DNA of 64,000 nt from an uncultured Dorea sp. (GTDB lineage: Bacteria; Bacillota; Clostridia; Lachnospirales; Lachnospiraceae): NCBI GenBank assembly GCA_910584265.1, contig CAJTZE010000007.1, positions 1-64,000 on the forward strand, in the 5' to 3' direction. A program made the position numbers and the translations under genes. The notes under the pieces were generated by a model. It did not search any database. It saw only the letters and a program-made list of their open reading frames with translations, and was not told where the DNA came from. Shown piece after piece: positions 18,437 through 27,366 of this stretch (within the stretch, counting starts at the first letter, position 1; every line of letters starts with the position of its first letter).

Positions 18437-18444
18437 ATGTCCTC

Positions 18445-20790
18445 CTATCCTGCCGTTCTCTCAATGTCAATCATGCCTGGAAGCTGCATAAGCCTGTCAA
18501 CTACCCGCTCCAGCTCCTCTCTTCTGTGCACAATGAAACCGGCCTCTATAGTCGCTGTTCCCTGTTTGCTGGTACGCACATTCAGGGATTTCACATCAAT
18601 CCTGTTCTCCGTAAATACCTTGGACATCTCCATCAAAAGTCCCTGCCGGTCCTCTGCATACATCTTGATATCTGCCAGATACTGGCCGCCGGTCTTCTCG
18701 GCAACCTCGCTCTCCCATTCTGCATCAATCAGCCGGACCCGTTCCCCCTCTGTCAAATGCAGCATATTGACGCAGTCCGTGCGATGGATAGAAAGCCCCC
18801 GGCCTCTGGTGACAAATCCGACGATCTCATCTCCCGGAACCGGATTACAGCATCTGGAAAACCGCACTGCCACATCGTCAATCCCCTTCACTACAATGCC
18901 GCTTCTGGACTTGGCGATATGCACCTTATTCTTTGCCGCCTCTGCAACCTTCTCCAGCACTGCCTCGTTGGTAATCTCCTGCTTATGCTCCTTGCTGTAT
19001 TCCTCCGCCAGACGGTTCACCACCTGGCCCTCCTTCAGGCCGCCGTGCCCGATTGCCGCCAGCACCGAATCCCAGTCCCGAAAGCCGTACTTCTTTTGGA
19101 CGACCTCCTGATATTTTGGTTTCGTAAGCTTGGAAACCTCCAGAGATTTGGATTTACAGTATGTGGCGATCAGCTCCTTGCCCCGGATAATATTTTCTTC
19201 CTTAAATTCCTTCTTAAACCACTGGTTGATCTTCGACTTTGCCTGTGAGCTTGCCACGATATTCAGCCAGTCGCGGCTGGGACCTTTGGAATTCTGAGAA
19301 GTGAGGATCTCAATCCTGTCCCCGTTCTGGATCTTATAGTCAATGGTTACAAGCTTGCCGTTGACCCTCGCCCCCACCATCTTATTGCCCACCGCACTGT
19401 GGATCGCATAGGCAAAATCAATGGTATTAGAGCCGTTGGGAAGCCGCTTTACCTCCCCGTTAGGCGTAAAGCAGTACACATCCTCCGCAAACAGATCCAG
19501 ATCCCCCTTCAGCATGCTAAGAAATTCCCGGTTGTCGGACATATCCCGCTGCCATTCCAGAATCTGCCTGAGCCAATTAAGCTTCTCCTCTTCCTGCGCC
19601 TTTCCGCTCTTCCTGCCGTCGCTGGACTCCTTATATTTCCAATGGGCGGCAATTCCATACTCTGCGGTCTTATGCATCTCATGGGTGCGGATCTGCACCT
19701 CAAAGGGCAGTCCCACCGAGCTCATCAGCGTAGTATGCAGGGATTGGTACATATTTGCCTTAGGCATAGCAATATAGTCCTTAAAGCGTCCCGGCACCGG
19801 TGTATACATCTCATGGATCACACCAAGAGCCGCATAACAGTCCTTCACCGAATCTACGATAATCCGCACGGCAAACAGATCGAAAATCTGATCCACCGTC
19901 TTATCCTGATTCACCATCTTCTTATAAATACTGAAGAAGTGCTTCACCCTGCCCTTAATCTCCGCCTTGATGCGGGCCTTCCGGATATGCTCTGATACCT
20001 CTTCCACAATCTGCTGTACAAACTCTTCCCGCTCTGTCTTTCTAGTATTGATCTGCTCCACCAGATCGTAAAAAACATCCGGGTTGTAATATTTCAACGC
20101 CAGATCATCCAGCTCTGTTTTAATCTTGGATATTCCAAGCCTCTGCGCAATCGGCGCGTATATATCCATCGTCTCCCTTGCCTTTTCCTTCTGCTTCTCC
20201 GGGCGCATAAACTGCAGCGTCCTCATATTATGCAGACGGTCCGCTAATTTGATAATGATCACCCGGATATCCTTCGCCATGGCAAGAAACATCTTCCTTA
20301 AATTCTCAGCTTGAGCCTCCAGCTTATCCGCAGAATAAGACATCTGCCCCAGCTTGGTGACTCCGTCCACCAGAAGCGCAACCTCTCCGCCAAATTCCTT
20401 CTCTATCTCTTCCTCTGTCATGATGGTATCTTCCACAACATCATGCAGCATCCCTGCAACAATCGTCTCCTTATCCAGCTCCAGATTCGCCAGTATGATC
20501 GCTACCCAGAGCGGATGGATAATATAAGCCTCTCCTGACTTGCGGTACTGGCCCTCATGAGCCTCCTTCGCAATCCTATAAGCCTTCTCGATCAGGGATA
20601 CGTCCGCCGACGGATGGTATCTGCGGACGCGTTCAATCAATAAACGGTACAGTTCATCGGGGTCTTGATAATCCGCAGGTGCTTTCACCGCATGTCCGTC
20701 TACCACTTCCAGACCGATTGCCTGATTCTCTGTAAGAGATTCCGCCCTAATCTTATTTATCTCATCTAACTGTTTCATCACATCTGCCAT
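18445..20790 (-). CDS. relA: Bifunctional (p)ppGpp synthetase/hydrolase
   Basis: Long RelA/SpoT (Rel) protein, 781 aa. An HD hydrolase domain (GMLHDVVEDT) is followed by the synthetase domain (VPGRFKDYIAMPKANMYQSL), TGS (VYCFTPNGEVKRLPNGS), a zinc-finger/RIS region (RFSRCCNPVPGDEIVGFV, with HRTDC) and a C-terminal ACT domain starting near ADIKMYAEDRQGLL. Both catalytic sites look intact, so it should make and degrade the stringent alarmone. It follows recJ with a gap of about 110 nt. The apt gene that often lies between recJ and relA in Firmicutes is absent. Confidence 0.97.
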   Translation of the reverse strand: MADVMKQLDEINKIRAESLTENQAIGLEVVDGHAVKAPADYQDPDELYRLLIERVRRYHPSADVSLIEKAYRIAKEAHEGQYRKSGEAYIIHPLWVAIILANLELDKETIVAGMLHDVVEDTIMTEEEIEKEFGGEVALLVDGVTKLGQMSYSADKLEAQAENLRKMFLAMAKDIRVIIIKLADRLHNMRTLQFMRPEKQKEKARETMDIYAPIAQRLGISKIKTELDDLALKYYNPDVFYDLVEQINTRKTEREEFVQQIVEEVSEHIRKARIKAEIKGRVKHFFSIYKKMVNQDKTVDQIFDLFAVRIIVDSVKDCYAALGVIHEMYTPVPGRFKDYIAMPKANMYQSLHTTLMSSVGLPFEVQIRTHEMHKTAEYGIAAHWKYKESSDGRKSGKAQEEEKLNWLRQILEWQRDMSDNREFLSMLKGDLDLFAEDVYCFTPNGEVKRLPNGSNTIDFAYAIHSAVGNKMVGARVNGKLVTIDYKIQNGDRIEILTSQNSKGPSRDWLNIVASSQAKSKINQWFKKEFKEENIIRGKELIATYCKSKSLEVSKLTKPKYQEVVQKKYGFRDWDSVLAAIGHGGLKEGQVVNRLAEEYSKEHKQEITNEAVLEKVAEAAKNKVHIAKSRSGIVVKGIDDVAVRFSRCCNPVPGDEIVGFVTRGRGLSIHRTDCVNMLHLTEGERVRLIDAEWESEVAEKTGGQYLADIKMYAEDRQGLLMEMSKVFTENRIDVKSLNVRTSKQGTATIEAGFIVHRREELERVVDRLMQLPGMIDIERTAG

Positions 20791-20899
20791 ATCAATGCCC
20801 TCCTTCCTCTTAGTATCTCATTCCATATTTAAAATTATTTTAAAGTATAGCATTTATAACACAGGTTTTCAAATATTTATCCATATATTCTATAAATAG

Positions 20900-22660
20900 T
20901 TACAGATAATCCGTAATTACAATCTGCATGGTCCGGTTTCCCATATATTCATTGACTCCCGGATAGAAGGTAAGAGACATCCTGATCCCGGAAGCCCTTC
21001 CAGCCAGAAGCCCTGAAGCACTCCCGTTTCCATGCTTCGCGGATACAGCATCAAGAAATCCGTCGGCATCTCCAAAATACACCGCATCCATAGATACGTG
21101 ATCCGCATCCCTCACCCGGAGCTTCAGCATATTGTGCTTCTTCCCAATCCGCCTTGCAGACAAAAGCTCCACATTCCGGGCCGCAAATACCGGCTTCGTA
21201 TTTCCCTTTCCAAAGGGCTCAAGAAGCGCCAGCTCCTGCATAAATTCCTCGGTAATACAAGAAAATGGCAGCTCCATATCGATGGATACCTTCTCCTGCA
21301 GCTCCAGATCCGTGAGACGGCAGTTTTCATTCAGCATCCTGCGCAGCGGTTCGATATTCTCCCGCTTCATAGACAGTCCGGCCGCCAGCTTATGGCCTCC
21401 GAACCGGACCAGCAGCTCTTTACATCTGGTCAGCTCTTCAAACATAGGATAATCCTCTATGGAGCGTCCGGAGCCTTTCACCTCCGATTCTCCATCCGTC
21501 AGAATAAATACAGGCCGGTAATACCGCTCTCTAATTCTCCCGGCCGCAATCCCCGCCAGGCTTTCCTGACAGCCCGGAAGGTAAAGCACCAGTACCTTAT
21601 CCTTCCCTGCCTCTGTCTCCTCCACCAGCCGGACCGCTTCTCTGACCGCCGCTTCTGTCAGTTCCTTACGGCTGTCGTTCAATGCCTTCAGATCCCCCGC
21701 CAGCATATCCGCCTCCCGCTTACTCTCTGCCCGAAGGAGGCTTAGAGCGCGTTTCGCCGTATCCAGCCTGCCGCCCGCATTGATGCAGGGTCCTATCACA
21801 AACCCGATATGGTAAGCGGAAATTGACGCTCCGTCAATGCCGGTGCATTCCATCAGCGCTTTTAATCCCGGATTCCTGCTGTTGGACAGCATCTCCAGTG
21901 CCTGCTTTACGAGGATGCGGTTCTCTCCTGTCAGATCCATCACATCCCCCACTGTAGCAATTCCCACAGCCTCCATGAGGCCGCGGATATCCTCCGCATC
22001 CCTTCCCGCCGCCTCGTAAAGGCATTCCATCAGCTTATAGGCAACTGCCGCCCCACAGAGTCCTTGAAAGGGATACCCGCAATCCGGCCGTTTCGGATCC
22101 ACCACTGCGTCTGCCTCCGGCAGACGGTAATGTTTCTCCCCTTCCGTCTCAATATATGGCACCTCATGGTGATCGGTTACAACCACTGTCATGCCAAGGC
22201 TCTTGGCATAAGCTGTCTCATCTGCCGCCGCAATGCCATTGTCGCAGGTAACTACCGTATCAATCCCATCCTGATAAGCACGGTCGATCAGCCTCCGGTT
22301 CAGCCCATAGCCGTCCAGGATACGGTCCGGAATATCCATATCCACATCCGCCCCCAGGCCCTCCAATGCTTCTAAAAGTATGTAAACAGCACAGACTCCG
22401 TCGATATCATAATCTCCGATCACACGGATTTTGGCACGCTCCCTTATCTTCTCCGTCAGGATATCAACAGCCCTGTCCATATCCCTCATCTGCATTCCGT
22501 CATGAAGATCTGCAATCGTGCCGTTTAGATAATCATCAATCGCTTTATCCCCAATGATATCCCGGTTGCGAATCAGACCCGCAAGCCTTGGGCTGATATG
22601 GAATTTTTGGCTGATGGCCGCAAAATCAGCGCCCTTTCTAAGCAGTACCCAGCGTTTCAT
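20900..22660 (-). CDS. recJ: Single-stranded-DNA-specific exonuclease RecJ
   Basis: DHH-family 5'-3' exonuclease acting in recombination and repair, 586 aa. Motif I is VIGDYDIDGVCAVYI. The DHH motif is VVVTDHHEVPY, motif IV lies near GPCINAGGRLDTAKRAL and the DHHA1 domain has VRFGGHKLAAGLSM. A C-terminal OB-fold domain ends in a truncated-looking but family-typical tail (MGNRTMQIVITDYL). The length is shorter than the roughly 780-aa Bacillus protein and typical of many Clostridia. An AGGAGA-type site precedes the start. Confidence 0.95.
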   Translation of the reverse strand: MKRWVLLRKGADFAAISQKFHISPRLAGLIRNRDIIGDKAIDDYLNGTIADLHDGMQMRDMDRAVDILTEKIRERAKIRVIGDYDIDGVCAVYILLEALEGLGADVDMDIPDRILDGYGLNRRLIDRAYQDGIDTVVTCDNGIAAADETAYAKSLGMTVVVTDHHEVPYIETEGEKHYRLPEADAVVDPKRPDCGYPFQGLCGAAVAYKLMECLYEAAGRDAEDIRGLMEAVGIATVGDVMDLTGENRILVKQALEMLSNSRNPGLKALMECTGIDGASISAYHIGFVIGPCINAGGRLDTAKRALSLLRAESKREADMLAGDLKALNDSRKELTEAAVREAVRLVEETEAGKDKVLVLYLPGCQESLAGIAAGRIRERYYRPVFILTDGESEVKGSGRSIEDYPMFEELTRCKELLVRFGGHKLAAGLSMKRENIEPLRRMLNENCRLTDLELQEKVSIDMELPFSCITEEFMQELALLEPFGKGNTKPVFAARNVELLSARRIGKKHNMLKLRVRDADHVSMDAVYFGDADGFLDAVSAKHGNGSASGLLAGRASGIRMSLTFYPGVNEYMGNRTMQIVITDYL

Positions 22661-22749
22661 CTTATATTCTCCTCCGATTTACTATAAATAGACTATGCCT
22701 GTGCCGCCCGGCTTCGCGTAAACAGGCACATAATTCCATTAACGAGAAA

Positions 22750-22779
22750 ACAGCCATACCTTTTTTCCGGCATGGCTGT
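22750..22779 (-). terminator. Terminator of the secDF transcript
   Basis: An 11-bp stem with one mismatch (ACAGCCAT at 22750 with ATGGCTGT ending at 22779), an eight-base loop, and TTTTC on the minus strand after it. It lies 50 bases downstream of the secDF stop. Confidence 0.65.
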
Positions 22780-22828
22780 CCTCATCTCATTATCTACAGT
22801 TCAATCTTTCACTTTATTGCGGCAGATA

Positions 22829-24994
22829 CTATTTCTTCTTTACAGATACATTCTTCTCTCCGCCAAGCTTCTCCTTCATGATATACCACAACGCTCCCGT
22901 GATGCATACCGAAGAGTATGCTCCCACCAGAATACCGGCCATCAGAGGAAGCGCAAATTCCCTCATAGAGCTTACTCCCATGATGAACAGCAGCAATACC
23001 ATAACGAAGGTCGTCAGGGATGTATAAATACTTCTGGTAAGTGTCTGCGTAATACTCTTATTCACAACCTCAGCAAGGTCTGCCGCCTTTGTTTTCAGGC
23101 GCAGTTCCTCACGGATACGGTCAAAAATAACAATGGTCGCATTAATCGAATATCCCACGATAGTCAGCATACAGGCAATAAAGGTATTACCCACGGAAAT
23201 TCTGGAAACCGCATAGAATGCAAGCACCACCAGTACATCGTGGAGCAGCGCTGTAACCGCACTTGCCGCAAACCGGATATCCTTAAACCGGAACCAGATA
23301 TAGATCAGCATACAGATTGTAGCCGCGATCACTGCGACAATAGCATCCTGTCTCATCTCGCCGCTGATGGTAGAACTGATATTCTCCGCCGTGATCGTGG
23401 TCTCATCCACGCCGAAATTATCTGCCATCGCCTGATTCAGCGCCTCACGGGTATCAAGCTCCAGTGTCTTGGTCTTAATGATCACCTGTTTACTTCCGGC
23501 AACCTTCTGTGTCTGCACATTGGCATCGCCGGTCACCTCTTCCACAATCGGAACGATTTCCGCATCAATCTCATCTATCGTATAATCCTTATCAAATTCT
23601 ACGGTTGTAGAAGTACCTCCTTCAAACTCCAGACTGTAGGAGAAGGCGCCTCTTCCGCCTGCCGCTCCGGCCCCCATCACTGCAAAGCCGCCAATGATCA
23701 GAACCAGCGATATAGCAAAGAATACCTTCCTCTTTGCAAGAAAATCAATCGGCTTACGCTCCGGCTTCGGCTTGTAGTACAATTTTTCCTTCTTCAATCC
23801 TACTGCATAGAACGCAAATACGATCATACGCGTCACGACCAGCGCGGTAAACATAGACACGATAATACCAATGGCAAGTGTCTGCGCAAATCCCTTTACG
23901 CTTCCGGAACCCCGCATCCACAGCACAGCCGCCGCGATCAGGGTGGTCACGTTACCGTCCACAATGGCAGACATTGCCTTCTGGAATCCTGTCTTTAAGG
24001 AATTCCTTACACTCTTTCCTCTGCTCATCTCCTCCCTTACACGGGCAAAGATGATAACATTCGCATCTACAGCCATACCGATACTTAAGATAATACCTGC
24101 AAGGCCGGGCAGAGTCAGGGTAACCTCAAATGCATTCAGGATCACAAATACCAAGCCGGTATAAATCAGCAGCGCCAGGCTGGACGCGAATCCCGGAAGC
24201 AGATATGCCCAGATCATAAACAGGAACACAGCCGCAAGACCGGCCGCACCTGCCTTTACACTGGTGCTGATCGCCTGCTCGCCAAGCTGGGCTCCCACCA
24301 CGTTAGAACGGAGCTCCTCAAGCTCCAGCTTCAAACCGCCGATACGGATGGTAGATGCAAGATTCTCAGCCTCCTCAAAGGTAAAATTACCGGTAATATA
24401 TGCGGTTCCCCCGGTAATCGGATTCTTTACCTGCGGGTCGCTGATCGTCTCTCCGTCATATACAATATTGATCACCTGTCCTACAAATTCGGTAGTTGCA
24501 TCTGCAAATTTCTGCTTTCCCGCTTCATTCAGCGTCAGCTCTACGCTGTACTCATTATTTCCCAGATCGTCCTGGCCGGATCTCGCAGCAGCTGTCTGTA
24601 CATCAGCGCCGGTGATAACCGTCTCTCCATTGGGATCGGTAAATTCCAGTGATCCCGGCTTGCCAAGGTCATTCAGGATCGTATTGGCATCCGTTACACC
24701 CGGAATCTCAATATTGATCCGGTCATTGCCCTCCTGATAGACCGTTGCTTCTGTACTATACTGCTCTACACGCCTCTGCAGCTTATAAATGGTATCGCTC
24801 ATCTCCTCACTGGAAGGGTTCTTGTCCTTTACCTGATATGTGATGCTCACACCTCCCGCCAGATCAAGGCCGAGCGTAATATTCTTAGCCGCTCCGGTAT
24901 GCCCCTTACCAAATCCCACGATCGTTGTAAATCCCAGCAGGGCAATCAATGCCGCGGTAACAATCAGGCTGATAATGCCTTTTGACTTGTTCAT
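22829..24994 (-). CDS. secDF: Protein translocase subunit SecDF (fused)
   Basis: SecD and SecF fused in one 721-aa RND-type membrane protein that helps the Sec translocon pull proteins across the membrane. The SecD part has a first membrane helix, GLDLAGGVSITYQ (the D1 motif), a large periplasm-side domain and GMAVDANVIIFARVREE. The SecF part starts near KPIDFLAKRKVFF with LEFEGGTSTTVEF and later GYSINATIVIFDRIREEL. Twelve membrane helices are expected and the pattern fits. Fusion is common in Firmicutes. It lies 98 nt downstream of scfB, consistent with the conserved SCIFF-SecDF neighbourhood. Confidence 0.97.
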   Translation of the reverse strand: MNKSKGIISLIVTAALIALLGFTTIVGFGKGHTGAAKNITLGLDLAGGVSITYQVKDKNPSSEEMSDTIYKLQRRVEQYSTEATVYQEGNDRINIEIPGVTDANTILNDLGKPGSLEFTDPNGETVITGADVQTAAARSGQDDLGNNEYSVELTLNEAGKQKFADATTEFVGQVINIVYDGETISDPQVKNPITGGTAYITGNFTFEEAENLASTIRIGGLKLELEELRSNVVGAQLGEQAISTSVKAGAAGLAAVFLFMIWAYLLPGFASSLALLIYTGLVFVILNAFEVTLTLPGLAGIILSIGMAVDANVIIFARVREEMSRGKSVRNSLKTGFQKAMSAIVDGNVTTLIAAAVLWMRGSGSVKGFAQTLAIGIIVSMFTALVVTRMIVFAFYAVGLKKEKLYYKPKPERKPIDFLAKRKVFFAISLVLIIGGFAVMGAGAAGGRGAFSYSLEFEGGTSTTVEFDKDYTIDEIDAEIVPIVEEVTGDANVQTQKVAGSKQVIIKTKTLELDTREALNQAMADNFGVDETTITAENISSTISGEMRQDAIVAVIAATICMLIYIWFRFKDIRFAASAVTALLHDVLVVLAFYAVSRISVGNTFIACMLTIVGYSINATIVIFDRIREELRLKTKAADLAEVVNKSITQTLTRSIYTSLTTFVMVLLLFIMGVSSMREFALPLMAGILVGAYSSVCITGALWYIMKEKLGGEKNVSVKKK

Positions 24995-25092
24995 CTCTTA
25001 CATCCTTTCTGTTTCTTTCTATTCTTAACTGAATCTATCTGAATCTAAATATTCATAAGGAGCCTATGGTAAACCGCACAATCCGGGCTGAG

Positions 25093-26481
25093 CTATGACA
25101 GCGCAGCCTTCATCATAATTGCACACTCTACGCGTTTCCTCTGCATCTCACATCCGATGTCATATGCATCATGGATCGTGCCGTGAAAGTTATATGCATT
25201 GGCCATACAGCCGCCGCTGCAGTAAAATTTAGCAAAGCATGCCTTACATTTCTCCTTGGAATATACGCTGCAGCCCCGGAATTCATCTGCAATCTCCGGC
25301 CTCGTAATCCCCTCGTTCACATTTCCCATAAGAAATTCTTCCTGTCCCACAAACTGATGGCAGGGATACAGATCCCCCCACGGCGTCACAGACAGGTACT
25401 CCGTCCCTGAGCCGCAGCCGGACAGACGCTTGGAAATGCACGGCCCGCCTTCTAAGTCTATCATAAAATGGAAAAAGTTGAAACCTTTTCCCTGCTTTTC
25501 CCGTTCAATCATAAGCTGCGCCAGCTTATCGTATTCCTCCATGATCAGTGACAGATCCTCCTTACGGATCGCATATGGGTCTGTTTCATCCCCTACCACA
25601 GGCTCAATGGACATCTGCTTAAAGCCCAGATCTGCAAAATGCAGGATGTCTTTGGAGAAGTCCAGATTGTTCCGTGTAAATGTCCCCCGGATATAATACC
25701 GTTCCTGATCCCTGCTGTCCGCAAGCTTCTGAAACTTCGGCACGATCAGATCATAGCTTCCCTTTCCATTGCGGAAGGGGCGCATCTGATCGTTAATCTC
25801 CCTCCTGCCGTCCAGTGAAAGAACGACGTTGTCCATTTCCTGATTGATAAATTCCTGTATCTCGTCATTTAACAATACGCCGTTTGTAGTAACCGTAAAC
25901 CGGAAATGCTTGTCATGGAGCTTTTCCTGCTCCCTCCCGTATGCCACAAGGTCCTTCACAACCTGCCAGTTCATCAGCGGCTCGCCTCCGAAGAAATCCA
26001 CCTCAAGATTCCGCCTGCTGCCGGAACTGCGGATCAGAAAATCCAGCGCCTTCTTCCCCGTCTCAAAATCCATAAGCGCACGCCGCCCGTGATACTCGCC
26101 TTCCTCAGCAAAGCAGTATCTGCATGCAAGGTTACAGTCGTGGGCAATATGAAGGCACAGAGCCTTCACCACAGTTTTCCGCTGCTTCACAGCCCCGATC
26201 AGCGGTCCATATGTATCCGGCGCGAAGAGCTTTCCATCTGCCGTAAGCTCTATCACATCCTCCAGCGCATCCTGAAGCTCTTCTTCTGTATACCGAGAGC
26301 CCAGCGTATCAATAAGCATCCGCAGCGTCTCCGGCTCCTTCAGTGTCTCCACACTGTGATTCTCATTCTGTTCATTCAGCTTCTCGGTCACATCGTAACA
26401 CAGCTCGTCCATCACATGCACCGCGCCGCTGTAAACATCAAGAACAATCCGATACCCGTTATTCTGGTACTGATGAATCAA
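25093..26481 (-). CDS. scfB: SCIFF radical SAM maturase (thioether-forming)
   Basis: Radical SAM enzyme of 462 aa that forms thioether cross-links between Cys residues and acceptor residues of the SCIFF peptide. An N-terminal peptide-recognition (RRE-like) part precedes the cluster motif CNLACRYC, then DFFGGEPLMNW, and a SPASM domain for auxiliary Fe-S clusters with the cysteines in CGSGTEYLSV, LYPCHQF and CKACFAKFYCSGGC, ending GCEMQRKRVEC. The start is a TTG preceded by GGGGT. It follows scfA at 103 nt, with a terminator-like hairpin between them that probably lowers its level relative to the peptide. Confidence 0.96.
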   Translation of the reverse strand: MIHQYQNNGYRIVLDVYSGAVHVMDELCYDVTEKLNEQNENHSVETLKEPETLRMLIDTLGSRYTEEELQDALEDVIELTADGKLFAPDTYGPLIGAVKQRKTVVKALCLHIAHDCNLACRYCFAEEGEYHGRRALMDFETGKKALDFLIRSSGSRRNLEVDFFGGEPLMNWQVVKDLVAYGREQEKLHDKHFRFTVTTNGVLLNDEIQEFINQEMDNVVLSLDGRREINDQMRPFRNGKGSYDLIVPKFQKLADSRDQERYYIRGTFTRNNLDFSKDILHFADLGFKQMSIEPVVGDETDPYAIRKEDLSLIMEEYDKLAQLMIEREKQGKGFNFFHFMIDLEGGPCISKRLSGCGSGTEYLSVTPWGDLYPCHQFVGQEEFLMGNVNEGITRPEIADEFRGCSVYSKEKCKACFAKFYCSGGCMANAYNFHGTIHDAYDIGCEMQRKRVECAIMMKAALS

Positions 26482-26536
26482 TGTCCGTACCCCTTTCTAT
26501 CTCAATACTGTATCTTTTTTATATAACAGAAAGAAA

Positions 26537-26558
26537 CAGCGACCATCAAAAGCCGCTG
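26537..26558 (-). terminator. Leaky terminator between scfA and scfB
   Basis: On the minus strand CAGCGGC can pair with GTCGCTG (one G-U) across an 8-nt loop, followed by the U-rich TTTCTTTC. Placed between the peptide gene and its enzyme gene, it would make more peptide mRNA than enzyme mRNA. Confidence 0.5.
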
Positions 26559-26584
26559 CTTAGAGCAATCCTTTTATACATGCA

Positions 26585-26728
26585 CTATTTCTTCTGTTCA
26601 CACACCTGATTCCCTACTGTACAGGAAGTCTTGCAGGCTGACTGGCATGATGTCTGGCACTCGCCGCATCCGCCCTTCTTCCATGTGTGATTCAGTGTCT
26701 GTGTATTTAATGTCTTCACGTGCTTCAT
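26585..26728 (-). CDS. scfA: SCIFF peptide precursor (six cysteines in forty-five residues)
   Basis: A 47-aa precursor of a ranthipeptide. It begins MKHVKTLNTQTLNHTWKKGG and continues CGECQTSCQSACKTSCTVGN with a last Cys near the end; the six Cys are at positions 21, 24, 28, 32, 36 and 43. The Cys pattern and leader match SCIFF, the most widely conserved RiPP precursor of Clostridia, which the adjacent ScfB modifies with thioether bridges. The mature function is unresolved; quorum-type signalling has been proposed for ranthipeptides. The ATG is preceded by an ideal AGGAGGG site. Confidence 0.96.
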   Translation of the reverse strand: MKHVKTLNTQTLNHTWKKGGCGECQTSCQSACKTSCTVGNQVCEQKK

Positions 26729-26780
26729 CTTAAACACCCTCCTAAAATAATAATCTTCTCTAATGTATTCTGACTTTCAC

Positions 26781-26789
26781 AGTATAGCA
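26781..26789 (-). promoter_or_regulatory. Extended -10 promoter candidate of scfA
   Basis: On the minus strand the sequence TGCTATACT gives an extended -10 (TGn plus TATACT), about 53 nt upstream of the scfA start; the -35 region (TTTCCA) is weak. Confidence 0.45.
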
Positions 26790-26859
26790 TACTTATATTC
26801 TTTTGGAAAGTATTTTTTAGGCAAAACCGCCCTCATAAGATGTTCCTAAGAACATTACT

Positions 26860-27246
26860 CTAGGAAATCATTCCCCCGATCGTTCCTCCCCCTGCGCACA
26901 GCAGGAAGGTCGTGATCAGACTGGCCGCCGCTCCGTCCAGCGTCCGGTACACGCCGATCGTGATCAGGATCAGCAGGGCGAAATATAGAATACCCAGGAT
27001 CAGCCCCCAGAGATACTTTTTGGTTCCCGCCATTTTCCCGATCACTAGACCTCCGATTAGTGTTGCAGTAATATAGATGGCAACGATGCCTGCCGATACC
27101 GCCTTTTCATCCATGTCCAATTTATACAGAAGCATTGCCAGCACCAGCAGCAGTATCCCTGTCAATACATATGCCAGCAGCAGTGATTTTAAGATCCATC
27201 CGGCCATCCTTGCTTCCCTTCGGTTTCTATCCATCTCACATCCCAC
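26860..27246 (-). CDS. Small membrane protein, TIGR04086-like
   Basis: A 128-aa (or 124-aa from the second Met at 27234) hydrophobic protein with four predicted membrane helices: near LLLAYVLTGILLLVLAMLLY, then IVAIYITATLIGGLVIG, LWGLILGILYFALLILITIGV and a last Gly-rich helix ending CAGGGTIGGMIS. I recognise it as the TIGR04086 group, which sits immediately upstream of the SCIFF precursor in many Clostridia. A role in peptide export or in SecDF-linked handling is only suggested by this neighbourhood. Confidence 0.75.
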   Translation of the reverse strand: MGCEMDRNRREARMAGWILKSLLLAYVLTGILLLVLAMLLYKLDMDEKAVSAGIVAIYITATLIGGLVIGKMAGTKKYLWGLILGILYFALLILITIGVYRTLDGAAASLITTFLLCAGGGTIGGMIS

Positions 27247-27295
27247 CCCGCCATAAATTATATTAAATCATATGACCGGCCCAAAAAATTTATGC

Positions 27296-27361
27296 AAAAA
27301 ACTATCTGCACGGACAGAATCGGCTCTGTGAGTCTCCTCCTATCTGCGCAGATAGTTTTTT
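27296..27361 (-). terminator. Large hairpin terminator downstream of spoVT
   Basis: A perfect 14-bp inverted repeat, AAAAAACTATCTGC (27296-27309) against GCAGATAGTTTTTT (27348-27361), lies 5 nt after the spoVT stop. The 38-nt loop holds another copy of CTATCTGC, so the right arm could also form a 16-bp perfect palindrome (27340-27355). The T-runs on both strands suit bidirectional termination. Confidence 0.7.
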
Positions 27362-27366
27362 CATCT

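Noticed and set aside
22772..23998. Long open frame of 408 codons on the plus strand
   Set aside because: It is antisense to secDF, has a His/Arg/Cys-rich composition typical of reversed codons and no ribosome site.
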